A DNA stretch of 64,000 nucleotides, from the NCBI GenBank assembly GCA_947561395.2, contig OX387184.1, positions 38,926,766-38,990,765 on the forward strand, written 5' to 3'. Shown here piece by piece: positions 31,794 through 43,300 of this stretch (within the stretch, counting starts at the first letter, position 1; every line of letters starts with the position of its first letter). The stretch comes from Buxus sempervirens (taxonomy: Eukaryota > Streptophyta > Magnoliopsida > Buxales > Buxaceae). A program made the position numbers and the translations under genes. The notes beneath the pieces are model-generated. The model searched no databases. It had not been told where the DNA came from and was given only the letters and a program-made list of their open reading frames with translations.

Positions 31794-32601
31794 TCTGCTT
31801 CACACTTATTTATTGGTTTTGTTTAACCCTTATATTTTCGAACTTGTCATTAGCACTGTTCTCATTATTTAACCACACTGTGCCCTTTCTGTTTTGTTGT
31901 TTGAACTGCCATGATAGTGATTGCCGTATACCATGTTCCTCCTGCTGTTATATTTTGGCCTCTTAATAGACAGCAGAGTATGCCCTTGTTCACCCTATGT
32001 TTATTCCCACATGAAATCAAACGTTTGGGGGAATACAAGTTCTGATTACTATGCCATCACCTATCGGCTTAAGCTTTTGAGATGGTTGATTGTTAAAAAT
32101 ATTAAGATTAACCTAAGTTATTATTACCTTACCATCACATATCAACTTAAGCTTTTGAGGTTGTTGACTGCTTGAAAAATATTAAGACATCCCTTTAACT
32201 TTCCCTACAGTTTTATGGAGCAGAGAATTTATAGACGTTGCTCTAGTAAGACATGTTTTTTGTTAAAGAAATGTTTTATATATGGAAGAAGCTGCCTATT
32301 CAGTTGAACTCTTGCTACCATATTGCTTGCGTGAATGAGTCCTCAAATGATAATTAGTTTTGGTTTGAGAAAAATATCAACATAAAAAGGAAAATTTAGG
32401 GAGTTTTTAGTTGAGAGATGGAGAGATTAAGCTTTAAGATTGTGTAGATGTTGTTCTAGAAAGAATCTAAAATCAAATGCTTGGCCTCTTCTCCCCAAAG
32501 ACCAGAACTCAGTTGAGTTGGTATATGCATGAATGCATTCTGAACTGCTCTGGTCAATTATTTCGAGAGATTAAAGCATTGCCTAAAAGACTTAATTAGA
32601 A
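31794..32601. other. Intergenic flank downstream of CLC-c
   Basis: It begins with the second copy of the 64-bp flank (31794-31856). A direct duplication of about 55 bp follows: the unit with CTTAAGCTTTTGAG and AAAATATTAAGA occurs near 32055-32105 and 32130-32185. No gene is supported. Confidence 0.5.
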
Positions 32602-32607
32602 TTTATT
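32602..32607 (-). terminator. Candidate polyadenylation signal of CLC-c
   Basis: AATAAA on the minus strand lies about 295 bp past the stop codon at 32902, a plausible 3' UTR length. Plant signals are loose, so this is only a candidate. Confidence 0.35.
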
Positions 32608-32901
32608 GCTAACAAATTCGTGTCTTTACAATATGAAAGCATGCTGAAATAATTCAAGTACAAGAAACTTAAAATGATCACCCCTGTCCCATTAAATGAC
32701 ATTAAACTCACTCACAACCAGGCAGTTGTGGACATCGAAACGCCTTTAATGATCCATCAACTTCATTCCCTCTAACCTGGAAACCAAAAAGGATCTCCCG
32801 TACGTAAGCAAACTATCTCTCCACCAGAACAACCAAGTGATTTACCAAGGAAAAGGCAAAAATAATAGCTATTAAAAATGATAATTCACAAAAAATTAGA
32901 A

Positions 32902-32997
32902 TCAGCTTGCTTTGTGGGGATTAAGGTGAGGGTAGAGTCCCAATATGTGCTCTGGCATAAAATCATGTCGTGTCAGAATTCCGACAATGGGAGGCCT
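32902..32997 (-). CDS. CLC-c: CLC-c exon 7 (last exon, end of CBS2)
   Basis: Acceptor CTCTTTGCAG precedes AGGCCTCCC. It encodes RPPIVGILTRHDFMPEHILG and LYPHLNPHKAS, then TGA. It completes the second CBS domain and the typical plant CLC C-terminus. Confidence 0.95.
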   Translation of the reverse strand, partial: RPPIVGILTRHDFMPEHILGLYPHLNPHKAS

Positions 32998-35900
32998 CTG
33001 CAAAGAGTAAATATGTCAGCATCATGGCCTTTTACAAGCATATTCATGTCAATTCAAATACGCTAATACTTATATCTATATATGGAGGGAGAGTGAGAGA
33101 GAGAGAGAGATTACCCCTGGAGTCTTGGGCACTACACACATGTGTCTCAGGCCAAGCTCACGAAAGAGAACTGCAGCTTTGGCCAATGACATTGTCTCCA
33201 CAACTGTGTACGGAGAGGTATTGGTAATAGGATGGAGATCAATATACAACTCCATCTCTTCCTCCTTGATCTCTAGGTCCTCTAGCTTGACACCCTTTCC
33301 TGATCCTGCCTTGTTAAAGTCAAATGCACCAAGCTTCCTCAAGATCTCGTCTCCAGTCATCACTCTCTCCCTTGAGAAAATCTTCCCTTTAAGCAATACA
33401 AGCAAATGAGATCTCAACACAAGCCCACACAATTCTGGTGCATCTGAGAGAGGTGGCTCATCGATTACAGGGAACCCATTATGTCCCGTCATTCTCAAAG
33501 CATGCAAGATATTACCTACCTTCTCGACACCAGAGAATGTGATCAACGGGCCAGATACAACGTCACTTGCAACCAAGTTCCTCATATAAGGTTCTGCATG
33601 AGCCTCCATGTAAGGTAATCCCTTCATCAGCACTATTTGGTCATAGACACCCTTGTTAAAACAATCGGCCACAGTCTTCGAAATAAGAAGTACTAGCATC
33701 ACCAGTGGAAGCATTAGAAGATCATTTGTAAGTTCAAGCAATATGACACAGATGGAGACTGTCATTCTCATTGTGCCACCAAGAAAGGCAGCAGCTCCAA
33801 GGAGTGCAAATAAACCAACATCAAGGTTAGAAATAGACCCAAATAGAGGACCTACAAGGCGGCCACAGGAGGCTCCAGCAAGTATGACAGGGATGAAGAG
33901 CCCAGAGGGGACAGCAATGCCATAAGTGACAACACCAAGGCAGTAGACAGTAGCAAAGAAGATGAAAAGGGTGGAAAAATAAAACTCGTCCTCTGTACCA
34001 GAGCTGAATAAATTACGTATAGCATCATCATTGGTGTTGAAAAATAGTGAGGCAAGGTCATTGTAGTGGCCTGGAGGGCATTGGAAGTTCTTAAAGTTAC
34101 CAGAGCCACCTATAGAGGGACACTGCTCCTTCACATTGGGAGGGCAAGGAATGCACTTAGCAAACCATGGGAGACCATAGTAGCAACACGAAGTCAAGAG
34201 GGAGATGATGATGACTAGGAAGACTTTGAAGGCAGCACCTCTCCTGCAATTATTAAACCATCACTAGTGCATCAATAAAACTGTGACTAAAAGATGTAGT
34301 GTTTAAGCTTGTGAGAATTAACATCATCTATATTATGTTTATCATGGAAAGGGTCTAAAGAACGCACTCATTGATAATGCTATAAGCACGAAGGACCTTG
34401 TCCACAAGATAGTTGTAAAGACTTCCAAAAAGGCCTCCAATAATTCCCAAGCATATTACTACCACTAGATCTGGTGTGCCATATGTGGTCACAGATGAAC
34501 TGACATCAAACATGATCAGACCTCCTTGGCCAAATAACCCACACTTCCCACTTCGGCAATAATCTATGAAGGCTCTCAATACAACAGCAACTATAGCTGT
34601 TGTGAAAAAGGTCCTCCAAAGCAGAGCACTCCTCCACCTGAAGAATATCACAGAAGAAAGTTATTTAGCTCTCAAGATCTAAAAAGCCCAAAAACTTGAT
34701 AATAAATATAAGTAAAAATATAAGAAAATGAAGCATGACACAGTACTAAGCGAATCTTTTATACTTTAAAAATTTGCATATTGTAATTGATTTTTCAACA
34801 ATATTGATTTACTTGAGTTGGTTGACTTCCCATAAGCTGTAACAAAAGATAATTTAGAGCTTTGACTAGTTTTCAACATGGTTCAATCAAGTTGGGGAGT
34901 AACCCAAGAAAATTCATTAATTTCCCAATTCTTGTTGCAATGTATCAAGTGATAACAAAATATCAAGAGTTTTGAGAATCATGGTTGACTCCAATAAAAA
35001 CTCAGTAAAAACTGGAGCAATTCAGTTTTATCTATGAAATAAACAAACATTGTGTTTTTAGTTCAAAATTTTTTCTTACAACCAGACTCACACCTATTTC
35101 TTACGTATCTTTTCCCCTCTTACCACAACATCTGACAAGTTAACCCTTTTTTGAGTAAGTATGAAAGATGGTGTTATCATAGACTAAAAGAGATGAAATA
35201 GAGTATACCGTGAGAGATAGTGGAAGCATAAAAATATTATCAAGAACACCATTGTTACTCCTTGGATTCCTCTATTACACATCCAATGCCACTGTTGACC
35301 TTGCTCTCACTATATCACCACAAACTAAATCCTTAAAGTCAGCAGAAGGTATTGATTATGCTGCCACTGAGACTGATAAGAGCTCAAAGATGCCAAATAC
35401 ACGATTGCGTATATCCTTAAATATGCACTTGTTCCTAGCTTTCCATAAAGCCCACAAAGTAGAATAAAATGCTTCATGATACATTAATTTTTTGTTCTTA
35501 CCATGGAGGGGGAATCTCCACTGCAATTGATCACATAGGTTTTTGAGGAGCATCAAACCTATGTTTATCAACCATATAAGGTCCAATCATATTTGCCTAA
35601 TGTAAGCACCTCATTTTTTCACCTCCCGGAAGTGCCGAAAGTAAAGACAGCTCAAAACCCTAAGGAGCAGAAACTGGATTTCTGATCAAATTTGATTTGG
35701 CTACCATACCCTATCTCAATAGATAGGAAATTCCAACACGGTTCCAATGCAACTGAGTTTGTTGAAATCGGGATCCAGATGAAGGAATTATGGGTAGGTC
35801 AAACCTTGGGGGGAGCAAAAATTAACTTTCTGCTCAAGCCAAGCCAACTGCCAAACCCTACCCCGACGGATAGAAATTTCCAATACGGTTCCGACGCAAT

Positions 35901-36316
35901 TGAATTTGTCATAATCGGGATCCGAACAAGAGAGTTATGAGCAAATCAAAATCTCAGGAGCAGTTTCGCATTTCTGCTCAAAACTCGAATTAACTTCCAA
36001 ACTCTGTCCTAGTAGATAGAAAGTGCCGATCCGGTTCCAACGCAACTGAGTTCGCCAGAATCGGGGTCCAGATGAAGAATCGGGGGAGCAGTTCAAAATC
36101 TAAAGCAAAATTGCAGAAAGCTGCACACGTGGTATCTGCCACGTGGCAAAGAAAGGACAAAAGGACAACAAAAGAAAATATCTCGAATATAATAATACTT
36201 TTTCTAAAATATCTTGATTTTTACTAATTAAATTAAATCAAAAATCAAAAATTCGGATTCTCTCATGAGGAGAAAGAGTCCGGTCAAATCCATCACACCA
36301 ATCAAGTCAAATCAGT

Positions 36317-36349
<33 letters not shown>

Positions 36350-39300
36350 TGTGTGTGTGTCCGTGCCCGCATAGTACGTACAAACGTGACTTGTCCGTGT
36401 ACGCTATGCGGGCAAAATCTTATCCAAAATGTAAGAAATTCTCGGAGAATCTCAAAATCCGTACATACTGTGCGAACGGAGCAGAAATGTGCTAAAAATG
36501 ACCTGCACGTATGTGCCATATGATTCCGGAAAATCTCCGAAAATCTTATCCTCAGCGAGAATCTGCCACGTGGCAGATTTGCATTCATTAGAGAGAGGGT
36601 GTGCTGTCCGTATATAATATGCGGGCGAGACCTGCCCGCATAGTATATACGGTCACCACCTGTATCTATAAATAGGGGCCTGGGGCCCCTTGGCTGAGGG
36701 TTGGCTTTTCATTGTCTATTCCCTAAGCACCTCCTACGAACCAGAAGCTCCCCCTAACCCCTCTCTTCACCTTCCAAGCCCTATAATCCCCAAAATACCG
36801 CCAAACTACTTCTAAACCCCTCTTTCTCTCATCCTAACCAAGAAGAAGACAAGAAGGCAAGGTGGTGGAGCCAAGGAGAGCCTCCTGGTGCTGTCTACAT
36901 CTCAAGGGACCATCTACACTCACCCAAAGAAGCTTTGCCACCCCAAGGTAAGCTTCTTGACACTTGTAATTCAACATATATGAGAATGAGCACCATGTAA
37001 GCACATGCTTCTTAGCCACTGTTTTCCATTATTTGAGCATGCCTTATCTCTTCTTTGTCTTCACCTCTTCCGTCATCTCCTCAAGAGAGCATCCTTCCAT
37101 GGTAAGGGGAAGCATCTAAGTCCTAGAAAGAGAGGAGGAGGGTCATGTTAATACGGTCAAAAGCCCTTTGCAAGGCTTCTTTTCCTTTGTTGTTGGCATG
37201 TTTTGTTTGACTAATGGAGAGCATGTTGTCCTCTTTACCTCTCTTGTACCCCGTTAAAACCCCCCTTTCTGTTACTTGTTTTCTTTTATCCCCTCTCTTG
37301 CATGCTTCATCAACCGTACCATGATAATAGTTTTCTTGCTTGAGTTAGTTTAGGTGATTGTCATATTTTAGATGTGCACCCAGTCACATCTCATTCACTG
37401 TTTTAGTTCACATTGTATGTATGAAAATGAGCATAAATCACCATGCACAAGCATATTACACTTAAAAAGCATGTCTAGGGTCCCTTCTCCCTCATTTCCC
37501 TCTCGTTAGCATAAGTATCAATATGTGGAGCACACACCCACACACAAGATCACTGCTTTTTTAGCACATTTGTAGGATTCATTGCATGTTCTTGTGAATA
37601 TTTGATTGTATTGAATGGGTATGTGCATGGTGTGGCCGCGACTCCCAAGGCAAAGACCTTTCGGGTCCTTGGGGTGTCTTCTTTTAGAGGACATCTCCTT
37701 TGCTGATGACCAAGGTGGGGGAACTCATCCCCACCTAAAACCAGGGAGCTTAGGCTCCAAAAATGGAGAGGGAGAAGCCCAAGCTTCCTCCCTCTTTCCG
37801 CTTGGTTTAAGTCCTAGAAATAGGGATTGATGTGCCGATATTCACATTGGAAGCCACTGTGGGTCAACACAGTGAACCACAGCCATGCTCAAACCCGCTA
37901 GAGAAGAGGGAACCCCTGTTCCCCCTCTAAAAAATTGGGTTTTGTGACTTTCGGGTCCTGCCCGTATACACAAGCCGGTCGAGTCCTAACTGTATGCTCC
38001 ATACGGATCAGGCCTGCCCGTATGGTGCATACGGGCAGCACCCAAAAACTTCAAAAAACCCTGTTTTTCCGGGATTAATCAAGTTTAATTAATAACTAAC
38101 CAACTAACTTAACCCAATGAGGCCCTTGAGTAATCAGGGACCTATCTTGGGGCTTGGGCCCATCCAGGGCCCAATAAGGCTTCCATGTGGGCCTTCCAAT
38201 GGGGCCCACACCCGTCTTGTCCAAACCCAAGCCCATACCAATGGTGGGCTTCAGGGCTACTTGATTGATTCTTTGGGCCTTTTCCAAGCCCATTGGATCG
38301 TTCTTTAAAAATCCAAACAAACTTAATAACTTTGCATGATTAAATCAAATCCAAACCAAATCAACCAAAACTAAAAGGGGTTATCCGATGTAACCCTGAA
38401 TGGGCCTTGGGCTTGACATAAACCCAACTTGGCACACCTGTGGGCCTTCCCATGGGGCCCACACCAAATCCACTTCACCTTCACTATAAAAAAATAAAAA
38501 TCAAATAAAGAAGGGGCCCATACCATTTAGGAAGTCCCCCACTCAAACTTAAACAGTATGCATATCTGACTTAGGATTGGGTGAGATAGACTTAGTTGAT
38601 TCAAACCAGGAAACCCGTGGGACCCGTCACTCGACGGGGTGAACCGGGGTGTCTATGGACTTCCCCGGACCATAACTGAGAACCCACTCAGAATCTCAAG
38701 CCGCAGACTGCCTACATAGACAAACCTAGGCACCCAGGTGTTTGCCTACACCCCACCTGGCAGTGGCGACTCCCAAATCCCAATTTCTCGGAAAGAGGCA
38801 CGCGCTCACACGTGACCTCGCGGTGTGGCCGGCATCTCCTGACGTGCGCACACCTAACTAAGCATGAGATTCATAATGACCAGGACACGTACCTACGATT
38901 CGATAATTGGCTACTGTGTGCCCTATTTTTCAGAAGTTTGGAAGAAGAATTGTTTATGATTCACAAACCTCTGAATTCTAGAGTATCTGATATTATGTCT
39001 CACATCTATACTATATGTAATGAAAAATAGGCCCCTTGGGAATCCTGCCAAAAACTTTGCACGATTTCCCAAAAAATATTACCTTTCGTTGTTAAGGAAT
39101 AATTAATATAGGGTTAAAATAGTCAAAAACTCTACCATCTGCCAATGACGAGCTCACCTGTACGTGCACCCTACTAGTAATATCTAACATCTGCCAATGA
39201 CGAGCTCACCTGTTCTAGTGGAACTGTAGAGATATCTCAAAGCTATTCAAAAACTTGATCAATCATGCAAGAGTAAAGCAAACTGGAATCCATCACCCTC

Positions 39301-40288
39301 AGGTGTCTTTAGGACCAAGGATAAATATTGAGCTACCTATGGAGAGCAACCAAAAGACAGTTGGTACAGCCTGGTTTGGTCTAAGAAGAATATTCCTTGG
39401 CAAGCTTTCATTCTTTGGATGGCAATTCACTATAAACTCCTCACACCAAGTAATTCAGCATAAGATCATTACCAGGTATAAGTGTGTGCTATGCCAAGCT
39501 AATCCAAAAAACCTGGATCATCTTTTCTTTGAATGTGCATACTCTTGTAAAATCTGGAATTTCATATCTAGAAGTTGCCTAACTAACCCATATGGTTTGG
39601 ATCAAGAAGTTGAACCGCAGCTTGGAATTATGGGGTAAATAACTTGATTGCAACATTGAACAACATGTCCTTTGTGGCTGTGGCATTTATGGAGGGAAAA
39701 GAAACAGGCAACTCTTCAAAATTGCTCACTTCTAGCTGAGGATCTCATTCGGAAAATTTTTATGGAGGCCAAAATGGCGCACTCAAGAACTTACCAATAG
39801 AGAGACGTGAAAATTGGGATTTAACACCAAGATACAGCTGGTGATAGCAGCTTACAGTTTTTGGATCTCACTTTGGTGGAATGAGTTCTGACCTTTTTTT
39901 CAAGTTACTTGGTTTCCTTTCAAGCTTGTAGCCTTTGTCTACTAATTGGATGTTCCTTTGAGTTACTCTTCTTCATGGTGGTTTAATTTTGACCACCCCT
40001 TGTAAATGATACCTTTTGTACATCTTATATAAATACAAATTTACTTACCTTCCCAGAAAGAAAAAAAGAGAGGAAGAAAACATATTTGCCTACTTTACTC
40101 CCAATGAAGAGGTGATCAAATGACTCCCCTTCCCTTTAGAAACAACACACAAAACACACACACCAAGTGATAGAAGTTATTTCATCTATAAATCTAACCT
40201 AATGAATTCAATAAGATAGGCATCTAGCTGTGGCTATCCTTGAAATTTACCAGCTATTATTGAACTTCCAAAATATATACATACATAC

Positions 40289-40327
<39 letters not shown>

Positions 40328-43300
40328 GATTAAAGATTACCATGATGCTATCTCTTCAAGTGCAAATAGAACCCCACCAACTGGAGCACGAAATGCAGCT
40401 GCCACACCTGCAGCAGCACCACAGGTGATCAAATCCCGCCGATCACGATCATTTTTGAAATATCTGAGCCATCTCCAAGTCAAATGGTATTTGCGGGATC
40501 CACCCTGCCCAAGCAAAGAGGCTACACAAGCACCTGTATGTACCATAGGCCCCTCCTTGCCCAGAACAAATCCAGCAGAAACTCCAAGAATGGAACCAAA
40601 AATCTGTCAAAAATCCAACTAGAAACATCAGAAAAAATAACTACATATATGTTTGTGCCATTGTGAAAATCAAAGGAATCCAGTAAAAATCTAGTCAAGA
40701 ATGATCTAAATTCAAAAAAAAATGCATAAATGGAGATCTATTCATGCGTGAAAATTTGGCCTTCCATGTTCAAATTGACAATGTAACAAACTATTCAAAA
40801 TATAAGGTACTCACTGATAGAATATGTAAGATCAATGTTTCACACCAATGTTATAAAACTTGTTACATGATATGAAGATAACCTTGTCGGTAGGATTCCC
40901 AAGCGTCTGGAATTTTGCTGCATTCTTAAAATGTTAAGTTATGATATGGATATTGCAATAATGACTATGTCATTCTAAAACTTCACATGTTTCCCTTCAA
41001 AGTTCAGGTTTTCCTTTACACATATGAATAAGTAAAAAGCCGTTTGTCTGTCTAAAAACACCTAATATTTGACACTTGTATCCATTTTGTTGCCATGGGA
41101 AAAAGAACATGATCCAAGAGATCATCATTTGTAATGGTAGAAATGAAAAGTGAACTAACAGATGTGGGTATCAAGAGTATCACTACATCATACAAGAATC
41201 ATTGCTCAAAATATCATATCAAGCTAGGGCTGTAGCAGTGTAAAAATGGACATGTATTGGGATAGATTATATGCATATAAAAACATTATAAAAAAATACA
41301 GATACGGTGAGTATGCATGGAAACAATTGGATACTTCAAAAGCAAAAAAAAAGAGGAACTCATGTAGATGAAAAGAAAAAATAATTATATGAAAAATTAT
41401 AATATTTCTCACTATATACCCACACATTATTAACGCAGGAACATAGCAGGAAAATCTAAGAAAGCCAGTCTACATGTAACAGAAACCTGTACTATATTAT
41501 GTAAACTAATAAAAAAAAAATCTCATATATTATGGACTGTGTAAGTTACCTATAAGGAAGAAAAATGTAATGAATTTCAAAACATAAAAGCATAATTTCA
41601 AACCTCAAGAAAATAACTCAAACATCCTAGAAAAAGTTAAAAAAAAAAAATTACAACGAAAAGGCATAGGTTTTATTTCCTTATACATGCGTCAAATGTG
41701 AAAATGTTGATGCTAAAACTCAATAATCAGTTTGCTGAAAAATTAGAAATAAAAATTTCACAAAAATACTTGCATGACAAATCAGTGTAAATGAGCAACA
41801 CATTCTACCATTGAAATATTAAAACAAAAATAGAACTTTCTTAATTTATTTCATCAAGTCATAAAATATGATCAGCCATACACATTTAATGGCAATTCAT
41901 TGTATTTGTCCTAGGGTACTCTTTTATTTTACTAGATAAATATAAGTCATGCATAAAAACTTAATTCTTTTACAGAAAAGAAAGGAAAAACTTCATTCAA
42001 TATGATATTTTTTTTAATTGAAAATTTTAAACAACAATAAAATAAAATATATCATGAATTTATTGATCTTATATATTATACATAGAATGAATACATATTC
42101 TATACACAAAAAGGTAGATTGATCAGAACTTTTTTCTTCAACATAAAACAATTATTATTAGCATTAAAAGTAATTTTATATTTTAATTTTTTATAATTAT
42201 TTTATAGTGAAATGATACAAGAAAATAAATTCAAGAACCAAATTGTTACATATAATAATTTCTATAAACAAATCATAAATCTTATTTTAAACTAGTATTG
42301 GAAGGAAATTATTTATTTTGAAAAAAGCAAAAATCTAAACTTATTTTAAATTAAAATAGATCAACCATATACCTTTCACTTTTGTTTTCCTTTTTTCTTT
42401 TTTCTTTTTTTCTTTTTTTCTTTTTTTCTTTTTTTTTCTTTTTTTTTTTTTTTTTTTGTAAAGTAAAGATGGTGATTTGAAGGTCTATTCTTCATTTCTT
42501 TTTGTTTTTTCTAGTATTTTCCAATTATATCAAGCATATCAAGACAATATCAATAGACCATATGAATAATGCATAATAATGCATTGACCTATAACGATTA
42601 CTTATCAGTACAGCTGATTTTCAGATAGATCTCAAAAGGAATCATGCCAATATGATCAATATGCAACATTTAGACTTAATTAGTCTTACAATCTATACAT
42701 GTATTACTCCAATCATGTCAACTGATATGGCATGACATTCTTTAATTGACCCAAATGTCAAAAAAGTCAAGCTTTCATCAAAATTTTAATCACCTACGGT
42801 CGGTCCCATAAGAAAGGACCAACAGTAGCCATTGCGTGTGGCTGCATGGCAGACTCAGTCTTGATATATGTCAATGCGTCAGGACTGTGTCCATGCAGTC
42901 CTTTGTGAATGCATGGGAGTGGCTATGGCCGGTCCCTTTTGCAGGTCCAACTGTTGATGATTTCAATCGATGGGTAAATCACACTTGAGTGGGGGGAAGA
43001 AAGGGAGAAACAGGGGAGAGAGAGAAAAAGCTATCGAGTGAATAATGGGTTAATCAATCTGATCTTGAATACATGGGAACTGTCACATCATGCTTGGAGA
43101 ATCGCTTGTTTTGAATCACCCGTCGCAAATCACTAGCCACCGAAGACATTGTCGGGTGACATAATCCAATTCCTTCATGATGGAGGCACTAACAAAGTGA
43201 CTAAGGAAGCAGTTACCAGAATGAAAAAAGGAACGAATCCTACATTAAGAGTACTAGTGCCAGTCAGAGACAAAACGGAGACCTTATGCCTTCAAAACAC

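Larger units (their letters stand above)
35601..38852 (+). mobile_element. Gypsy-like solo LTR with CCTAA TSD in CLC-c intron 4
   Basis: It is 3,252 bp with ends TGTAAGCACC...GTGCGCACA and is flanked by CCTAA at 35596-35600 and 38853-38857. A plus-strand TATA box, CTATAAATAGGGG, lies near 36664, so about 1 kb is U3. Inverted motifs such as CCCGCATAGTATATACGG and GCCCGTATGGTGCATACGGG occur in both U3 and the 3' part. The last 300 bp match the LTR ending at 12144. No PBS, PPT or coding domain. It is antisense to CLC-c. Confidence 0.85.

Noticed and set aside
33125-33409. Plus-strand ORFs opposite CLC-c exon 6
   Set aside because: Shadows of a conserved coding exon.
33076-34197. Last 10 residues (VISLSLSLSL) of the long CLC-c minus ORF
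   Set aside because: They are read-through into the (CT)n intron; the true exon ends at 33115 and continues in exon 7.
36834-37830. Several short ORFs inside the solo LTR
   Set aside because: They lie in LTR leader sequence with no homology signals or conserved composition.
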